64,000 bases of DNA, taken from contig CP054185.1 in NCBI GenBank assembly GCA_015180985.1, positions 868,001 through 932,000 of the forward strand, written 5' to 3'. The notes under the pieces are model-generated. The model was not told where the DNA came from and searched no databases. It worked only from the letters and a program-made list of their open reading frames with translations. How positions within the stretch are numbered: the first letter of the stretch is position 1; each line of letters opens with the position of its first letter. A program made the position numbers and the translations under genes. Source of the stretch: Flammeovirgaceae bacterium. GTDB taxonomy: Bacteria; Bacteroidota; Bacteroidia; Cytophagales; Cyclobacteriaceae. This document shows, piece by piece, positions 8,159-17,371 of the stretch.

Positions 8159-9409
8159 CTAACGATACCTTATGCCATCTTTCATCACAAACTCTGTTTT
8201 TCTCAATTCCGATATATTCTTTGACGGGTCGCCCTTAACCGCCACCAAATCGGCCAGCAGCCCGGCCCTTATACTGCCAATTTCATTTTCCATGTGAAGT
8301 GCTTTGGCATTTACCGAGGTTGCCGCTTTGAGTATTTCTATCGGCTTCATGCCGTACTCGGCCATCAGTTCCATTTCGTAAACATTTTCACCGTGATGAT
8401 AAACACCCACATCACCGCCCATGCCTATAGTAACTCCGGCATCGAGCGCAATTTTAAAACTTCGCTTCTTTTGTTGCACAAGTGACGGCTCCGGATCTTT
8501 TCCTTTCTTCCATCCGCGGTATTGCTGTATGGCGTCAACTGCACCCAGCGTGGCGTAATAGGTAACATTGTGTTGCTTCATCAACTGCGCAATCTCTTCA
8601 TCCAGGTAGTCGCCATGCTCTATGGTTTCGGCTCCGGCCAGGATGGCGCGTTTCATGGCCTCTTTTGATTTGGCGTGACACACCAGGTAGCGCCCGCTGC
8701 TGCGCGCCACTTCATTAACCAGTTTCAGCTCATCCAGTGTAAAGGAGGGGCGGTCCTCTCCTTTCGTTCCCCACCGGTAATCGGCATATACTTTTATAAA
8801 GTCAGCGCCCTTTCCAATCTGGTCGCGCACCACGCGGATCAGCTCGTTGCCATCGGCCGGTTCAGCGCCAAGCATGATCTTTGAATCATCATCGTAGCCT
8901 TTTGGTCCGTACGAACCCGTGGAGACGATCGCTCTTCCGGCCACAATCATCCGCGGACCGGGAATGATTCCTTCATTAATCGCACGCTTCAATGCCACAT
9001 CGGCATAGCCTGCGCCTTCAGTGCCCAAATCACGCACCGTAGTGAAGCCGGCCATGAGTGTATTCTTTGCGTGAACCGTTGCCCGTGCTGTACGATAGGC
9101 ATCGGTTTCTTTCAACACCTGCGTGTCCCAATCGGTAATGTTGTATGGATAAAGAAACAAATGGGAGTGCCCCTCAATTAACCCCGGCAACAGGGTGCAT
9201 CCGGTTAGTTTCAAAACCGTTGCCTCTTTTGGTGGCTTTACCTGCGAAGCAGGACCGGCCGCGGCAATTTTATTTCCGACCACCAGTACGGCCCAGCCTT
9301 CCTGCATCTGTGTGCCGTCAAACACCCGGTCGGGCTGCAGGTAATAGCTGCTCTGACTGAAAAGTTGCGTAGATGCGAACAGTACTAAAAGAAGCAGTGT
9401 GTTTTTCAT
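8159..9409 (-). CDS. Exported metal-dependent amidohydrolase (imidazolonepropionase/prolidase-like)
   Basis: The 416-residue protein has a signal peptide ending near FSQS and an amidohydrolase TIM barrel. Metal-site motifs are in order: GHSH at 80-83, FIKVYADY (candidate bridging Lys), LVCHAKSKEAM, ETIEHGDYLD and the Asp in GMGGDVGVYHH. The C-terminus (GSIRAGLLADLVAVKGDP) is the composite beta-sandwich seen in this superfamily. Exported relatives are often labelled Xaa-Pro dipeptidases or imidazolonepropionases, but substrate cannot be deduced. It is divergent (21 bp) from a PD40 protein. The same two domain types occur fused in the gene at 11042. Confidence 0.9.
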   Translation of the reverse strand: MKNTLLLLVLFASTQLFSQSSYYLQPDRVFDGTQMQEGWAVLVVGNKIAAAGPASQVKPPKEATVLKLTGCTLLPGLIEGHSHLFLYPYNITDWDTQVLKETDAYRTARATVHAKNTLMAGFTTVRDLGTEGAGYADVALKRAINEGIIPGPRMIVAGRAIVSTGSYGPKGYDDDSKIMLGAEPADGNELIRVVRDQIGKGADFIKVYADYRWGTKGEDRPSFTLDELKLVNEVARSSGRYLVCHAKSKEAMKRAILAGAETIEHGDYLDEEIAQLMKQHNVTYYATLGAVDAIQQYRGWKKGKDPEPSLVQQKKRSFKIALDAGVTIGMGGDVGVYHHGENVYEMELMAEYGMKPIEILKAATSVNAKALHMENEIGSIRAGLLADLVAVKGDPSKNISELRKTEFVMKDGIRYR

Positions 9410-9445
9410 GAAGAAAAGTTAGTTTTATTTATGATTAAATCCACC

Positions 9446-10312
9446 ATGAAAAATTTACTACTGCTTTCCCTTTGTCTGATTGCGCTTTCAGCACTTAGCC
9501 AGCAGCCGCCCGGTACCGATATTTACCTGTTTGATCTGAATAAGAAAAAAGGAGCCTTTGTGCTCAGTAATCCGAAGAACATTACGGCCCGGCCGGGTTA
9601 CGACAACCAGCCGTATTTCCATCCCGATAAACCGCTGCTCTACTACGCTTCGGCTGATGCTACCGGTCGTACGGATATTATGGAATATAATTATGAAACA
9701 GGTTCTACCAGAAAATTTACCCAAACACCTGAACGCGAGTACTCGCCTACTGTAACGCCCGATAAGAAATTTATTTCCTGCATTATTCAGCGCGACAACG
9801 GTGCGCAGGATCTGGGCAACTATCCCATTGAAGGCGGAGAGCCCGTTGTGTTAATCAACAACCTTACGGTTGGTTACCACGCATGGATGGATGAAAGGCG
9901 TGTACTGACATTTATTTTACCTCAGCCGTTTACGCTGCAGCTTGTAGATGTTGAAACAGGCAAGGCAACCTTACTGGCCGAAAACATTGGGCGGTCGTTA
10001 CACAACATTCCAAAGGAAAATGCCATGAGTTTTGTGCAGCAGCAAGCGGATAAAACATGGGTAATCAAAAAACTCAGATCCGACAACCTTTCCATTACAG
10101 ACCTGGCCGTGCTGACAACTGAAAAAGAACCTCTGCTAACCTGGACTCCCGATGGCACTTTGCTGCGCAGCATGGAACTGGAGATTTATTCGATGAAGCC
10201 CGGCAAGAATAAAACGTGGAATAAAGTTGAAATTCAAAAGGCTTTAACAGGTGTTTCAAGGATGGCAGTAAACTCACAGGGCAACAAAATCGCAATTGTG
10301 GTTAGTGAGTGA
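9446..10312 (+). CDS. Exported TolB/PD40-type beta-propeller protein
   Basis: The frame opens at 9431, but the ATG at 9446 is preferred: it gives MKNLLLLSLCLIALSALSQQ, a compact signal peptide with a cleavage site after SQ. The mature protein (about 270 residues) contains PD40 propeller repeats such as PYFHPDKPLLYYASADATG and YSPTVTPDKKFISCII, as in TolB-like sensor or scaffold proteins. It is divergent from the amidohydrolase at 8159-9409, with only a short shared upstream region. The dNK gene follows 27 bp downstream, but that has its own promoter. Ligand unknown. Confidence 0.82.
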   Translation: MKNLLLLSLCLIALSALSQQPPGTDIYLFDLNKKKGAFVLSNPKNITARPGYDNQPYFHPDKPLLYYASADATGRTDIMEYNYETGSTRKFTQTPEREYSPTVTPDKKFISCIIQRDNGAQDLGNYPIEGGEPVVLINNLTVGYHAWMDERRVLTFILPQPFTLQLVDVETGKATLLAENIGRSLHNIPKENAMSFVQQQADKTWVIKKLRSDNLSITDLAVLTTEKEPLLTWTPDGTLLRSMELEIYSMKPGKNKTWNKVEIQKALTGVSRMAVNSQGNKIAIVVSE

Positions 10313-10325
10313 TCGGCTATCTTTG
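10296..10325 (+). promoter_or_regulatory. Bacteroidota-type promoter for the deoxynucleoside kinase
   Basis: A TTG at 10296-10298 is followed after 19 bases by TATCTTTG at 10318-10325, an exact match to the TAnnTTTG -7 element of Bacteroidota housekeeping promoters. The expected start site near 10330 leaves a leader of only about 10 bases before the ATG at 10340. The -33 part lies inside the end of the preceding gene. Confidence 0.65.
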
Positions 10326-10339
10326 ACACCCTTAAAAAA

Positions 10340-10969
10340 ATGACCCAGCTAAAACACATTGCCATCTGCGGAAACATCGGGTGCGGCAAAACCAGCCTGG
10401 TTGAAAAACTGAGCAAACACTACGGGTGGACACCGCTGTACGAATCGGTTGACAAAAATCCGTACCTGCGCGATTTCTATAACGACATGACGCGCTGGGC
10501 CTTTCACCTGCAAATCTATTTTCTCAACAGCCGTTTCCGGCAGGTAAATGAAATCCGCGCCAACAAAAAAACCACCATTCAGGACCGCACCATTTACGAA
10601 GATGCTTACATTTTTGCGGCCAACCTGCATGCCAGCGGACATATTAACGAACGCGACTACCAGAGCTACCTCGATATTTTTAATTCGATGATCAACTTTG
10701 TGCCCCCGCCCGACCTGCTCATCTACCTGCGCTCCGACATCCCCAAGTTAGTGCGTCAAATTCAGAAACGCGGCCGCGATTTTGAATACGCCATGCGGCT
10801 CGATTACCTTAAAAACCTGAACGAATACTACGAGAAATGGATTAGCAGCTACAAACTCGGCAGGCTGCTCATCATCAATACCAACGACCTGGATTTTGTA
10901 GAACGCATTGACGACTTTGCTTTTATTGTAAGCCGGGTTGACCTTGAATTAAATAACCTGTTCACGTAA
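10340..10969 (+). CDS. Deoxynucleoside kinase (dNK/dGK-dAK family)
   Basis: The 209-residue protein is a salvage kinase that phosphorylates deoxynucleosides with ATP. The P-loop is GNIGCGKTSL at residues 11-20. The DR(S/T) substrate and catalytic motif is QDRTIYEDAYIFA. A later lid-type segment reads IQKRGRDFEYAMRLDYLKNLNEYYEKW with the conserved Arg and Glu residues of the family. The substrate preference (purine or pyrimidine) cannot be read directly. It is a single gene with its own promoter directly upstream and a 72 bp gap before the next gene. Confidence 0.93.
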   Translation: MTQLKHIAICGNIGCGKTSLVEKLSKHYGWTPLYESVDKNPYLRDFYNDMTRWAFHLQIYFLNSRFRQVNEIRANKKTTIQDRTIYEDAYIFAANLHASGHINERDYQSYLDIFNSMINFVPPPDLLIYLRSDIPKLVRQIQKRGRDFEYAMRLDYLKNLNEYYEKWISSYKLGRLLIINTNDLDFVERIDDFAFIVSRVDLELNNLFT

Positions 10970-11041
10970 CCTGACCACTCCTGTAACTTCCAAAAATTCA
11001 TTTCGTTTATTTCAGCATCTTCAAATTAAAATTCCAATCTC

Positions 11042-14000
11042 ATGAAATACGCTCTTCTCATCATCGTAAGCCTGCTTCTTTTTCAAAGTGCCAATGCCCA
11101 GGATGAAAAGAAAGATCCGAAACCGGATACCGTAAAAAAAGAAAAACCGAAAAAGAAAAAAGATCTGCCGCTGGAAGCAGCCCGAAAAATAAAAATCAAA
11201 ACCAACGAAGGCTCGTGGATGTCGCTGGATGTGAGCCCCGATGGAAAAACCATAGTGTTCGATTTGCTTGGCGATTTGTACTTGCTGCCGATAACTGGCG
11301 GCAAGGCGCAGCCCTTTATGAAAGGCATGGCCTTCGATTCGCACCCGCGTTTCAGCCCCGATGGCAAAAGCATACTCTTTATTTCTGATCGCAGCGGTGG
11401 CGAAAACGTGTGGCACTTCTCGCTCGACAAAAAGGATTCAACACAGGTAACCAAGGGCAACAACGACAACTACCAGTCGGCCGAGTGGACACCCGATGGC
11501 CAATACATCGTTGCCAGCAAAGGCCGGTTAAATCTGAAGTTATGGCTCTTCCACAAAGATGGTGGGGGTGGGGCACAACTGATCAGCCGGCCCGATAACC
11601 TGAAAGTGATTGAACCGGCCTTCGGAAAAGACGACCGGTACATTTGGTATGCCCAGCGTACTGGAGGCTGGAATTACAACGCCATGATGCCGCAAATCCA
11701 GCTTGGTGTTTACGATCGGGAGCGCGGTGAAACCGAGCTAAAAACTTCACGCTATGGTTCAGCATTTACCCCCACCTTATCGCCCGATGGTAAGTGGCTG
11801 GTTTATGGCAGCCGATACAACGAACACACTGGCCTGGTGCTTCGCAACCTGGAAAGCGGTGAAGAGCGCTGGCTGGCTTACCCGGTACAGCGCGATGAAC
11901 AGGAGTCCATCGGCACGCTGGGCATGTTGCCGGCCATGTCCTTCACACCCGACAGCAAAGAACTGGTGGCATCCTATGGCGGCCGGTTCTGGCGCATACC
12001 GATAGCCGGTGGCAATGCTGTTGAAATTCCTTTTGAAATGGATACGGAAGTGGAGGTGGGCCCGCTGCTGGATTTCAAATACCCTGTTACAGATGACCCA
12101 ACATTTGTGGTAACCCAAATCCGCGATCCGCAGGTTTCGCCCGATGGTAAGCGGGTTGCTTTTACTGCGCTGAACCGGCTTTACGTTATGGATTTACCCA
12201 GCGGCACGCCCAAACGGGTAAGTACTTTTAATTTCACCGAAGCACAACCGATATGGAGTCCGGATGGCAATCAACTGGCTTGGGTAAGCTGGGAAGGAAA
12301 CGGAGGACACATTTATAAATTTAACTACAAAGCCAAAGCCCCAACGGTTCAGAAATTAACATCAACACCGGCACTGTACAGCAATCCGGCATGGTCGTAC
12401 AAGAATAACCGTATAATTTTTGAGGCATCGCCTCCCCAATATTTTAAAGATCAGGACGGACCCGTTGGTTTTGCTGAGCGAAATATCGGTTGGATTTCAG
12501 CTGATGGCGGAACTGTAACGATTGTCGATAAAGCACGCGGAAGGCACACCCCGCACTTTACCAAAAGTGACGACCGTATCTACTTGTCGCACGGCCAAAA
12601 AGGGTTGGTATCCGTCCGGTGGGACGGCTCCGATGAAAAAGGACACGTTAAAGTTACCGGCATCACCACCTTTGGTATGTCGGCCAAACACCATTGCATG
12701 ATGGTGGAAAGTGAACAGGAGCCCACTCCGCAGCCCTCGCCAGCAGCCGTCATCCTGATGGCCCCGGAAGGCGATAAGGCGCTGGCACAAATTAACAATG
12801 AAGTTTATGTGGTAACTGTTCCGAAAACCGGTGGTGAAACGCCCACTATTGCAGTTGCCGATGCGGCTAATGCGCAGTTCCCGTCAAGAAAACTGACTAA
12901 ACTGGGTGGTGAATTCCCATCGTGGGGAAGTTCCGGTAACGTGGTGCACTGGTCGCTGGGTAACGCGTTGTTTTCGTTTAACCTCGATTCTGCCCAGGCC
13001 AAAGAACTTGAGTTGAAAAAGAAAAAGGCGGAAGAAGAAAAACTGAAAGAGCAGGGAAAAGGCGAAGAGAAAAAAGAAAATGAAAAGGCTGAACCCGAAA
13101 AGAATGGCAATAAAAAAGAGGAGAAAAAAGACGAAAGCTATAGGCCGACCGAAGTGCGCATTAAGGTAAACGTACCGCGCGATATTCCGAAATCGAAGGT
13201 GTTGTTACAAAATGCGCGCATCATTACCATGAAGGGTAATGAAATTATTGAAAGTGGCGATCTGCTTATCGAGAACAACCGGATAAAACAGGTTGGCGCT
13301 GCCGGTACCATCAGCGTGGATGGCAGTGTACAAAAAATGGATATGCGCGGGAAAACCATTATACCCGGTTTTGTTGATACACACTCGCACATGTGGCCGG
13401 CGTGGGGCATTCACAAGAGTGAAATCTGGATGTACCTGGCCAACCTCGCCTATGGGGTAACCACCACGCGCGATCCGCAAACGGCCACCACCGATGTGTT
13501 AACCTATGCCGATATGGTTGAGGCCGGCCAGATTATGGGGCCGCGTGTTTATTCCACCGGCCCGGGTGTTGGCTTCTGGGCATACAACATTAAGGATGCC
13601 GATCAGGCCAAAGATATTCTCAAGCAATACTCTGATTACTACAATACCAGGTACATTAAAATGTACCTGGTAGGAAATCGCCAGCAACGACAATGGGTTA
13701 TTCAGGCTGCCCGTGACCAAAAACTGATGCCCACTACCGAGGGCGGACTGAACATTAAACTGAACATGACGCAGATTATTGACGGCTACCCGGGCCACGA
13801 ACATGCGTTTCCGGTTTATCCGCTGTATAAAGATTTCACCACTTTCGTAGCCGAATCAGGAACTACCTACACGCCAACATTGCTGGTTGCCTATGGCGGC
13901 CCTTTTGCCGAAAACTATTACTGGGCAACCGAGAATCCGACAAAAGATGAAAAGCTGAACCGGTTTACACACAAAACCGAACTCGATTCCAAAACACGCA

Positions 14001-14443
14001 GGGTTGACAGCTGGTTTATTTACGAAGAGCACGTCTTTCCCGATCATGCAAAGTTTGTAAAGGATCTTGTAGAAGCTGGCGGTAAAGCAGGTGTTGGTTC
14101 GCATGGCGAAATGCAGGGCATCGGGTTCCACTGGGAGTTGTGGTCCATGGCGTCCGGAGGTTTATCAAACCACGATGCGTTAAAGGTGGCTACCATTCAT
14201 GGCGCAAAAGGATTGGGCTTGGATGGCGACCTGGGCAGCATTGAACCCGGCAAACTTGCCGACCTGATTATTCTCGATAAAAATCCGTTGGAGAATATCC
14301 GCAACACCAACACCATCAGTAAAGTGGTGAAGAACGGCCGGATATACGATGGCAACACCTTGGAAGAAACCGGTACCGGAAAGCAAAAGCCTACTTTCGA
14401 GTGGCAGCAGAAGAAACCGGAAAACGTTCCCGGCATCCGCTAA
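11042..14443 (+). CDS. Exported PD40 beta-propeller-amidohydrolase fusion protein
   Basis: This 1133-residue protein has a signal peptide (ending at SANAQ) and a Lys/Asp-rich linker. A long TolB-like region follows with many PD40 repeats (VSPDGKTIVFDLLGD, FSPDGKSILFISDRSGG, WSPDGNQLAWVS). Next is a Lys/Glu-rich low-complexity linker (about residues 655-700) and a C-terminal amidohydrolase barrel (about 720-1110). In the barrel GFVDTHSHMWP gives the HxH metal motif, and GHEHAFPVYP, GVGSHGEM and GSIEPGKLADLIILD follow. Proteins of this architecture are common in exported proteomes of Bacteroidota and are predicted hydrolases; substrate unknown. A terminator follows at once. Confidence 0.92.
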   Translation: MKYALLIIVSLLLFQSANAQDEKKDPKPDTVKKEKPKKKKDLPLEAARKIKIKTNEGSWMSLDVSPDGKTIVFDLLGDLYLLPITGGKAQPFMKGMAFDSHPRFSPDGKSILFISDRSGGENVWHFSLDKKDSTQVTKGNNDNYQSAEWTPDGQYIVASKGRLNLKLWLFHKDGGGGAQLISRPDNLKVIEPAFGKDDRYIWYAQRTGGWNYNAMMPQIQLGVYDRERGETELKTSRYGSAFTPTLSPDGKWLVYGSRYNEHTGLVLRNLESGEERWLAYPVQRDEQESIGTLGMLPAMSFTPDSKELVASYGGRFWRIPIAGGNAVEIPFEMDTEVEVGPLLDFKYPVTDDPTFVVTQIRDPQVSPDGKRVAFTALNRLYVMDLPSGTPKRVSTFNFTEAQPIWSPDGNQLAWVSWEGNGGHIYKFNYKAKAPTVQKLTSTPALYSNPAWSYKNNRIIFEASPPQYFKDQDGPVGFAERNIGWISADGGTVTIVDKARGRHTPHFTKSDDRIYLSHGQKGLVSVRWDGSDEKGHVKVTGITTFGMSAKHHCMMVESEQEPTPQPSPAAVILMAPEGDKALAQINNEVYVVTVPKTGGETPTIAVADAANAQFPSRKLTKLGGEFPSWGSSGNVVHWSLGNALFSFNLDSAQAKELELKKKKAEEEKLKEQGKGEEKKENEKAEPEKNGNKKEEKKDESYRPTEVRIKVNVPRDIPKSKVLLQNARIITMKGNEIIESGDLLIENNRIKQVGAAGTISVDGSVQKMDMRGKTIIPGFVDTHSHMWPAWGIHKSEIWMYLANLAYGVTTTRDPQTATTDVLTYADMVEAGQIMGPRVYSTGPGVGFWAYNIKDADQAKDILKQYSDYYNTRYIKMYLVGNRQQRQWVIQAARDQKLMPTTEGGLNIKLNMTQIIDGYPGHEHAFPVYPLYKDFTTFVAESGTTYTPTLLVAYGGPFAENYYWATENPTKDEKLNRFTHKTELDSKTRRVDSWFIYEEHVFPDHAKFVKDLVEAGGKAGVGSHGEMQGIGFHWELWSMASGGLSNHDALKVATIHGAKGLGLDGDLGSIEPGKLADLIILDKNPLENIRNTNTISKVVKNGRIYDGNTLEETGTGKQKPTFEWQQKKPENVPGIR

Positions 14444-14445
14444 TA

Positions 14446-14480
14446 AAAAACCCCTGCACTTACGTGGCGGGGGTTTTATT
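14446..14480 (+). terminator. Rho-independent terminator after the PD40-amidohydrolase gene
   Basis: AAAACCCC at about 14447-14454 pairs with GGGGTTTT at about 14470-14477 around a 15-base loop that can pair further. A T-rich run follows. It starts three bases after the stop codon. Confidence 0.75.
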
Positions 14481-14510
14481 TTCTGCTTGTAAGTTCGCTA
14501 CATTCGCCTT

Positions 14511-15017
14511 GTGAAGCGCTGGATTGCCATTCTGTTTCTTTCTCTCTTCGCATTAAACTTTGCGGGCATTTACCTGTACTTTGCCTTCAGGCTGATACGT
14601 ATAAAACAGGAAATGCGTTTTGCTTTGAAAACCCTGCCGGAAGAAAATCTGACAAAACTGGTGTTAACCGAAACTGAGTTTAAGCGCTCACGCGTTGAAG
14701 AACACGAAATAAAAGTGGATGACAGAATGTATGACATTGCCCGTGTTCAGTATGATGGCGAAAAGGTTACTGTTTGGTGCTTGCACGATGAGGCAGAAGA
14801 TAACCTGATGTCGTTCCTGGATGCTGTTTCAAACCGCGCTCATCAGGATTCAACCCCGTTGCCGTTATCAATACAGCAGTTTCTTTCGCTTACTTTTCTG
14901 GTGCCTGAATTTCAGCTACACTTTATTTATATGGCTGATGCAAAAGCAGAAACAGCCTATCACCTGCCGGTGTATTCGATTTTAATACCGGTTCAAAGCC
15001 CGCCACCACGTGTTTAG
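14511..15017 (+). CDS. Small membrane-anchored protein, GTG start
   Basis: The 168-residue protein is read from a GTG at 14511. It has one N-terminal membrane segment (WIAILFLSLFALNFAGIYLYFAF), then a charged, mixed alpha/beta region with no domain I know. One Cys (VWCLHDE) is the only notable residue. It lies 77 bp upstream of the TonB-dependent receptor and on the same strand as the receptor and the PepSY protein, so it may belong to the same uptake unit. The GTG start is chosen because no ATG precedes the membrane segment. Function unknown. Confidence 0.65.
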   Translation: MKRWIAILFLSLFALNFAGIYLYFAFRLIRIKQEMRFALKTLPEENLTKLVLTETEFKRSRVEEHEIKVDDRMYDIARVQYDGEKVTVWCLHDEAEDNLMSFLDAVSNRAHQDSTPLPLSIQQFLSLTFLVPEFQLHFIYMADAKAETAYHLPVYSILIPVQSPPPRV

Positions 15018-15094
15018 ATTTCTTTTCTTCTATTAGTAATGATCAGCAGCAGTTGTTGCTGAACAATATTCTTTATTCATTAATCTATTGTCGA

Positions 15095-17317
15095 ATGAAA
15101 CACATCATTACCGTATTGGTATTGATGTGGGTTTATTACTTTCCTGTTTATGCACAGGAACAAAAGGATACAACCTACATCAATCCGAAAAATTTTATTC
15201 TTGACGAAACGGTTGTTTCGGCAAGCCGGTGGGAGCAGAATATACGCGAAGTTCCCAACCGCATTACAAAGATCAGTGCGGCTACCATTCAGTTTCAAAA
15301 CCCGCAAACCGCAGCCGACTTGCTGGGAGTGTCCAACCAGGTATTCATTCAAAAGAGCCAACTTGGTGGCGGAAGCCCGATGATTCGCGGGTTTGCTACC
15401 AGCCGTGTGTTGCTGGTAATAGATGGCGTTCGGATGAACAACGCCATCTTCCGCAGCGGCAACGTGCAAAACATCATCTCGCTGGATGCCAGCACCATTG
15501 ACGAATCGGAAGTGATTTTCGGTCCGGGTTCGGTTATCTATGGCAGCGATGCCATTGGCGGGGTGATGGACTTTCACACGTTAACGCCCCGGTTTTCTGA
15601 AAACGGAAAACTCCGGTTCAACGCGAATGCATTCAGCCGGTATTCATCGGCCAATAACGAAGCAACCAATCACCTTAACTTTACCCTTGGTTCAAAGAGG
15701 TGGTCATGGGTGGCGGCTTATACCCACTCCAATTATGACGATTTACTGATAGGGAGCAAAGGACCTGATGAATATTTACGACCCGATTTCCAGCGAAGGG
15801 TTAACAATACCGATTCCGTTTTTGTAAACAGTAATCCACGGCTGCAGGTACCTACCGGTTACAGTCAGGAAAATATTTTGCAAAAACTGGCCTTTCGCCC
15901 GACTGAGAACATTACGCTGCTGTATGCCTTTCATTATTCCAGAACTTCGGATGTGCCCCGGTACGACCGGCTGATTCTGAAAAATTCAGGCGGCACCTTT
16001 ACCACTGCCGAGTGGTATTATGGCCCACAAAAATGGCAGATGCACCACCTGCAGGTAGCCGTGGATCAGCCTACGGCTATTTGGGATCATGCACGATTTA
16101 CGCTGGCTCACCAGGATTATAGCGAAAGCCGCCACACCCGAAACTTTGGTTCATCCAACCGCACCAACCGGTTTGAAAATGTAAAGGCGCTTTCGGTTAA
16201 TGCCGATATTGATAAAGACCTGTCGGACCGGACTAAACTTTTCTACGGCCTGGAGTATGTAAGCAATAAAGTGGGTTCAACAGCTTATCGGGAAAACATA
16301 AACAATGGCAACATCTCTACAGCAACTACCCGCTATCCCGATGGTTCAACCTGGGCATCCATTGCCGGATACGCCAGTGTTCGCCATAAACTGAGCGACC
16401 AGTTTTTACTGAACAGCAGTGCACGGATTACCAATGTGCAAACAGAAGCAACCTACGACACCGCTCTCTTTGATTTTCCATTTACATCAGCAAGCCTAAA
16501 CAACACCGCGCTTAACGGCAGCGTGGGACTGGTTTACAATCCAAATCCGAACTGGAAGTTGTACAACAATCTTTCCAGCGGCTTCCGTGCACCCAATGTT
16601 GACGACATCGGTAAAGTATTCGATTCACAGCCCGGTAGCGTGGTAGTTCCCAATCCGAACCTTGAGCCGGAACTGGCATATAATGCTGAGCTTGGAACAA
16701 CCGGTCGCATCGGGCCGGTAGAAGTGGACGTTGCCGCTTACTACACCCTTATTGATAATGCCATTGCCCGTGCACCGGATACGTTTAACGGGGCAGATAG
16801 CATTATTTATGATGGTGTGTTAAGTGCCGTGCTCTCTCAGCAGAATATCAGCTCGGTTAAGGTTGCCGGTTTCCAGCTGGGCTTGCGTTGGAATATTGCC
16901 CGATACTGGTTGCTAACCTCCCATCTCAACTATCAAAAAGGCAAAGAAACCTATCCGGGCAGCAGCGAAACCTATTCGCCTACGCACGTTGCACCCTTGT
17001 TTGGCGCTACTCATTTGGTTTTCTCCTGGAATGATTTACGGGTTGATTTATACTCGGTTTACAATGGCGAGATTAGCTACGATAACCTGGCATTATCCGA
17101 AAGAGCTGATGCACATTTGTATGCGAAGGATGCCAATGGCAATCCGTACGCACCTTCGTGGTGGACGTTGAATCTGAAAACATCGTTTCAGGCAGCAACG
17201 TATTTAACGGTTGATGCCGGTATTGAAAACATGCTTGATAAACGCTACCGCCCGTATTCTTCAGGCATATCGGCACCCGGCCGCAATGCAATTATTACCT
17301 TGCTGTTTAAAATTTAA
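15095..17317 (+). CDS. TonB-dependent outer-membrane receptor, heme-receptor-like
   Basis: The frame opens at 15053, but the ATG at 15095 gives a clean signal peptide (MKHIITVLVLMWVYYFPVYA), leaving 740 residues. The plug domain contains DETVVSASRWEQ and GGGSPMIRGFATSRVLLVIDGVRMN, and the protein ends as a barrel with RYRPYSSGISAPGRNAIITLLFKI. FRAP (about 497-500) and NPNL (about 520-523) boxes match those of hemoglobin/heme receptors of the HmuR/HemR type. The conserved His usually between them is absent (NVDDIGKVFDSQPGSVVVP). The substrate may therefore be heme, a hemophore or another metal complex. A PepSY protein follows. Confidence 0.9.
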   Translation: MKHIITVLVLMWVYYFPVYAQEQKDTTYINPKNFILDETVVSASRWEQNIREVPNRITKISAATIQFQNPQTAADLLGVSNQVFIQKSQLGGGSPMIRGFATSRVLLVIDGVRMNNAIFRSGNVQNIISLDASTIDESEVIFGPGSVIYGSDAIGGVMDFHTLTPRFSENGKLRFNANAFSRYSSANNEATNHLNFTLGSKRWSWVAAYTHSNYDDLLIGSKGPDEYLRPDFQRRVNNTDSVFVNSNPRLQVPTGYSQENILQKLAFRPTENITLLYAFHYSRTSDVPRYDRLILKNSGGTFTTAEWYYGPQKWQMHHLQVAVDQPTAIWDHARFTLAHQDYSESRHTRNFGSSNRTNRFENVKALSVNADIDKDLSDRTKLFYGLEYVSNKVGSTAYRENINNGNISTATTRYPDGSTWASIAGYASVRHKLSDQFLLNSSARITNVQTEATYDTALFDFPFTSASLNNTALNGSVGLVYNPNPNWKLYNNLSSGFRAPNVDDIGKVFDSQPGSVVVPNPNLEPELAYNAELGTTGRIGPVEVDVAAYYTLIDNAIARAPDTFNGADSIIYDGVLSAVLSQQNISSVKVAGFQLGLRWNIARYWLLTSHLNYQKGKETYPGSSETYSPTHVAPLFGATHLVFSWNDLRVDLYSVYNGEISYDNLALSERADAHLYAKDANGNPYAPSWWTLNLKTSFQAATYLTVDAGIENMLDKRYRPYSSGISAPGRNAIITLLFKI

Positions 17318-17323
17318 AAACCC

Positions 17324-17356
17324 AGACCTGTCAGGTTTAAGAAACCTGACAGGTCT
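17324..17356. repeat. Perfect 15 bp palindrome, terminator-like or REP-like
   Basis: AGACCTGTCAGGTTT at 17324-17338 is followed by AAG and its exact reverse complement AAACCTGACAGGTCT at 17342-17356. It fills most of the gap between the receptor stop (17317) and the PepSY gene start (17372). There is no strong T-run, so it may be a dispersed palindromic repeat rather than a terminator. Confidence 0.7.
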
Positions 17357-17371
17357 TAAGGTTTTAAAAAG

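Noticed and set aside
13010-13135. Minus-strand Ser/Phe-rich frame opposite the PD40-amidohydrolase linker
   Set aside because: It is the antisense of a Lys/Glu-rich low-complexity linker.
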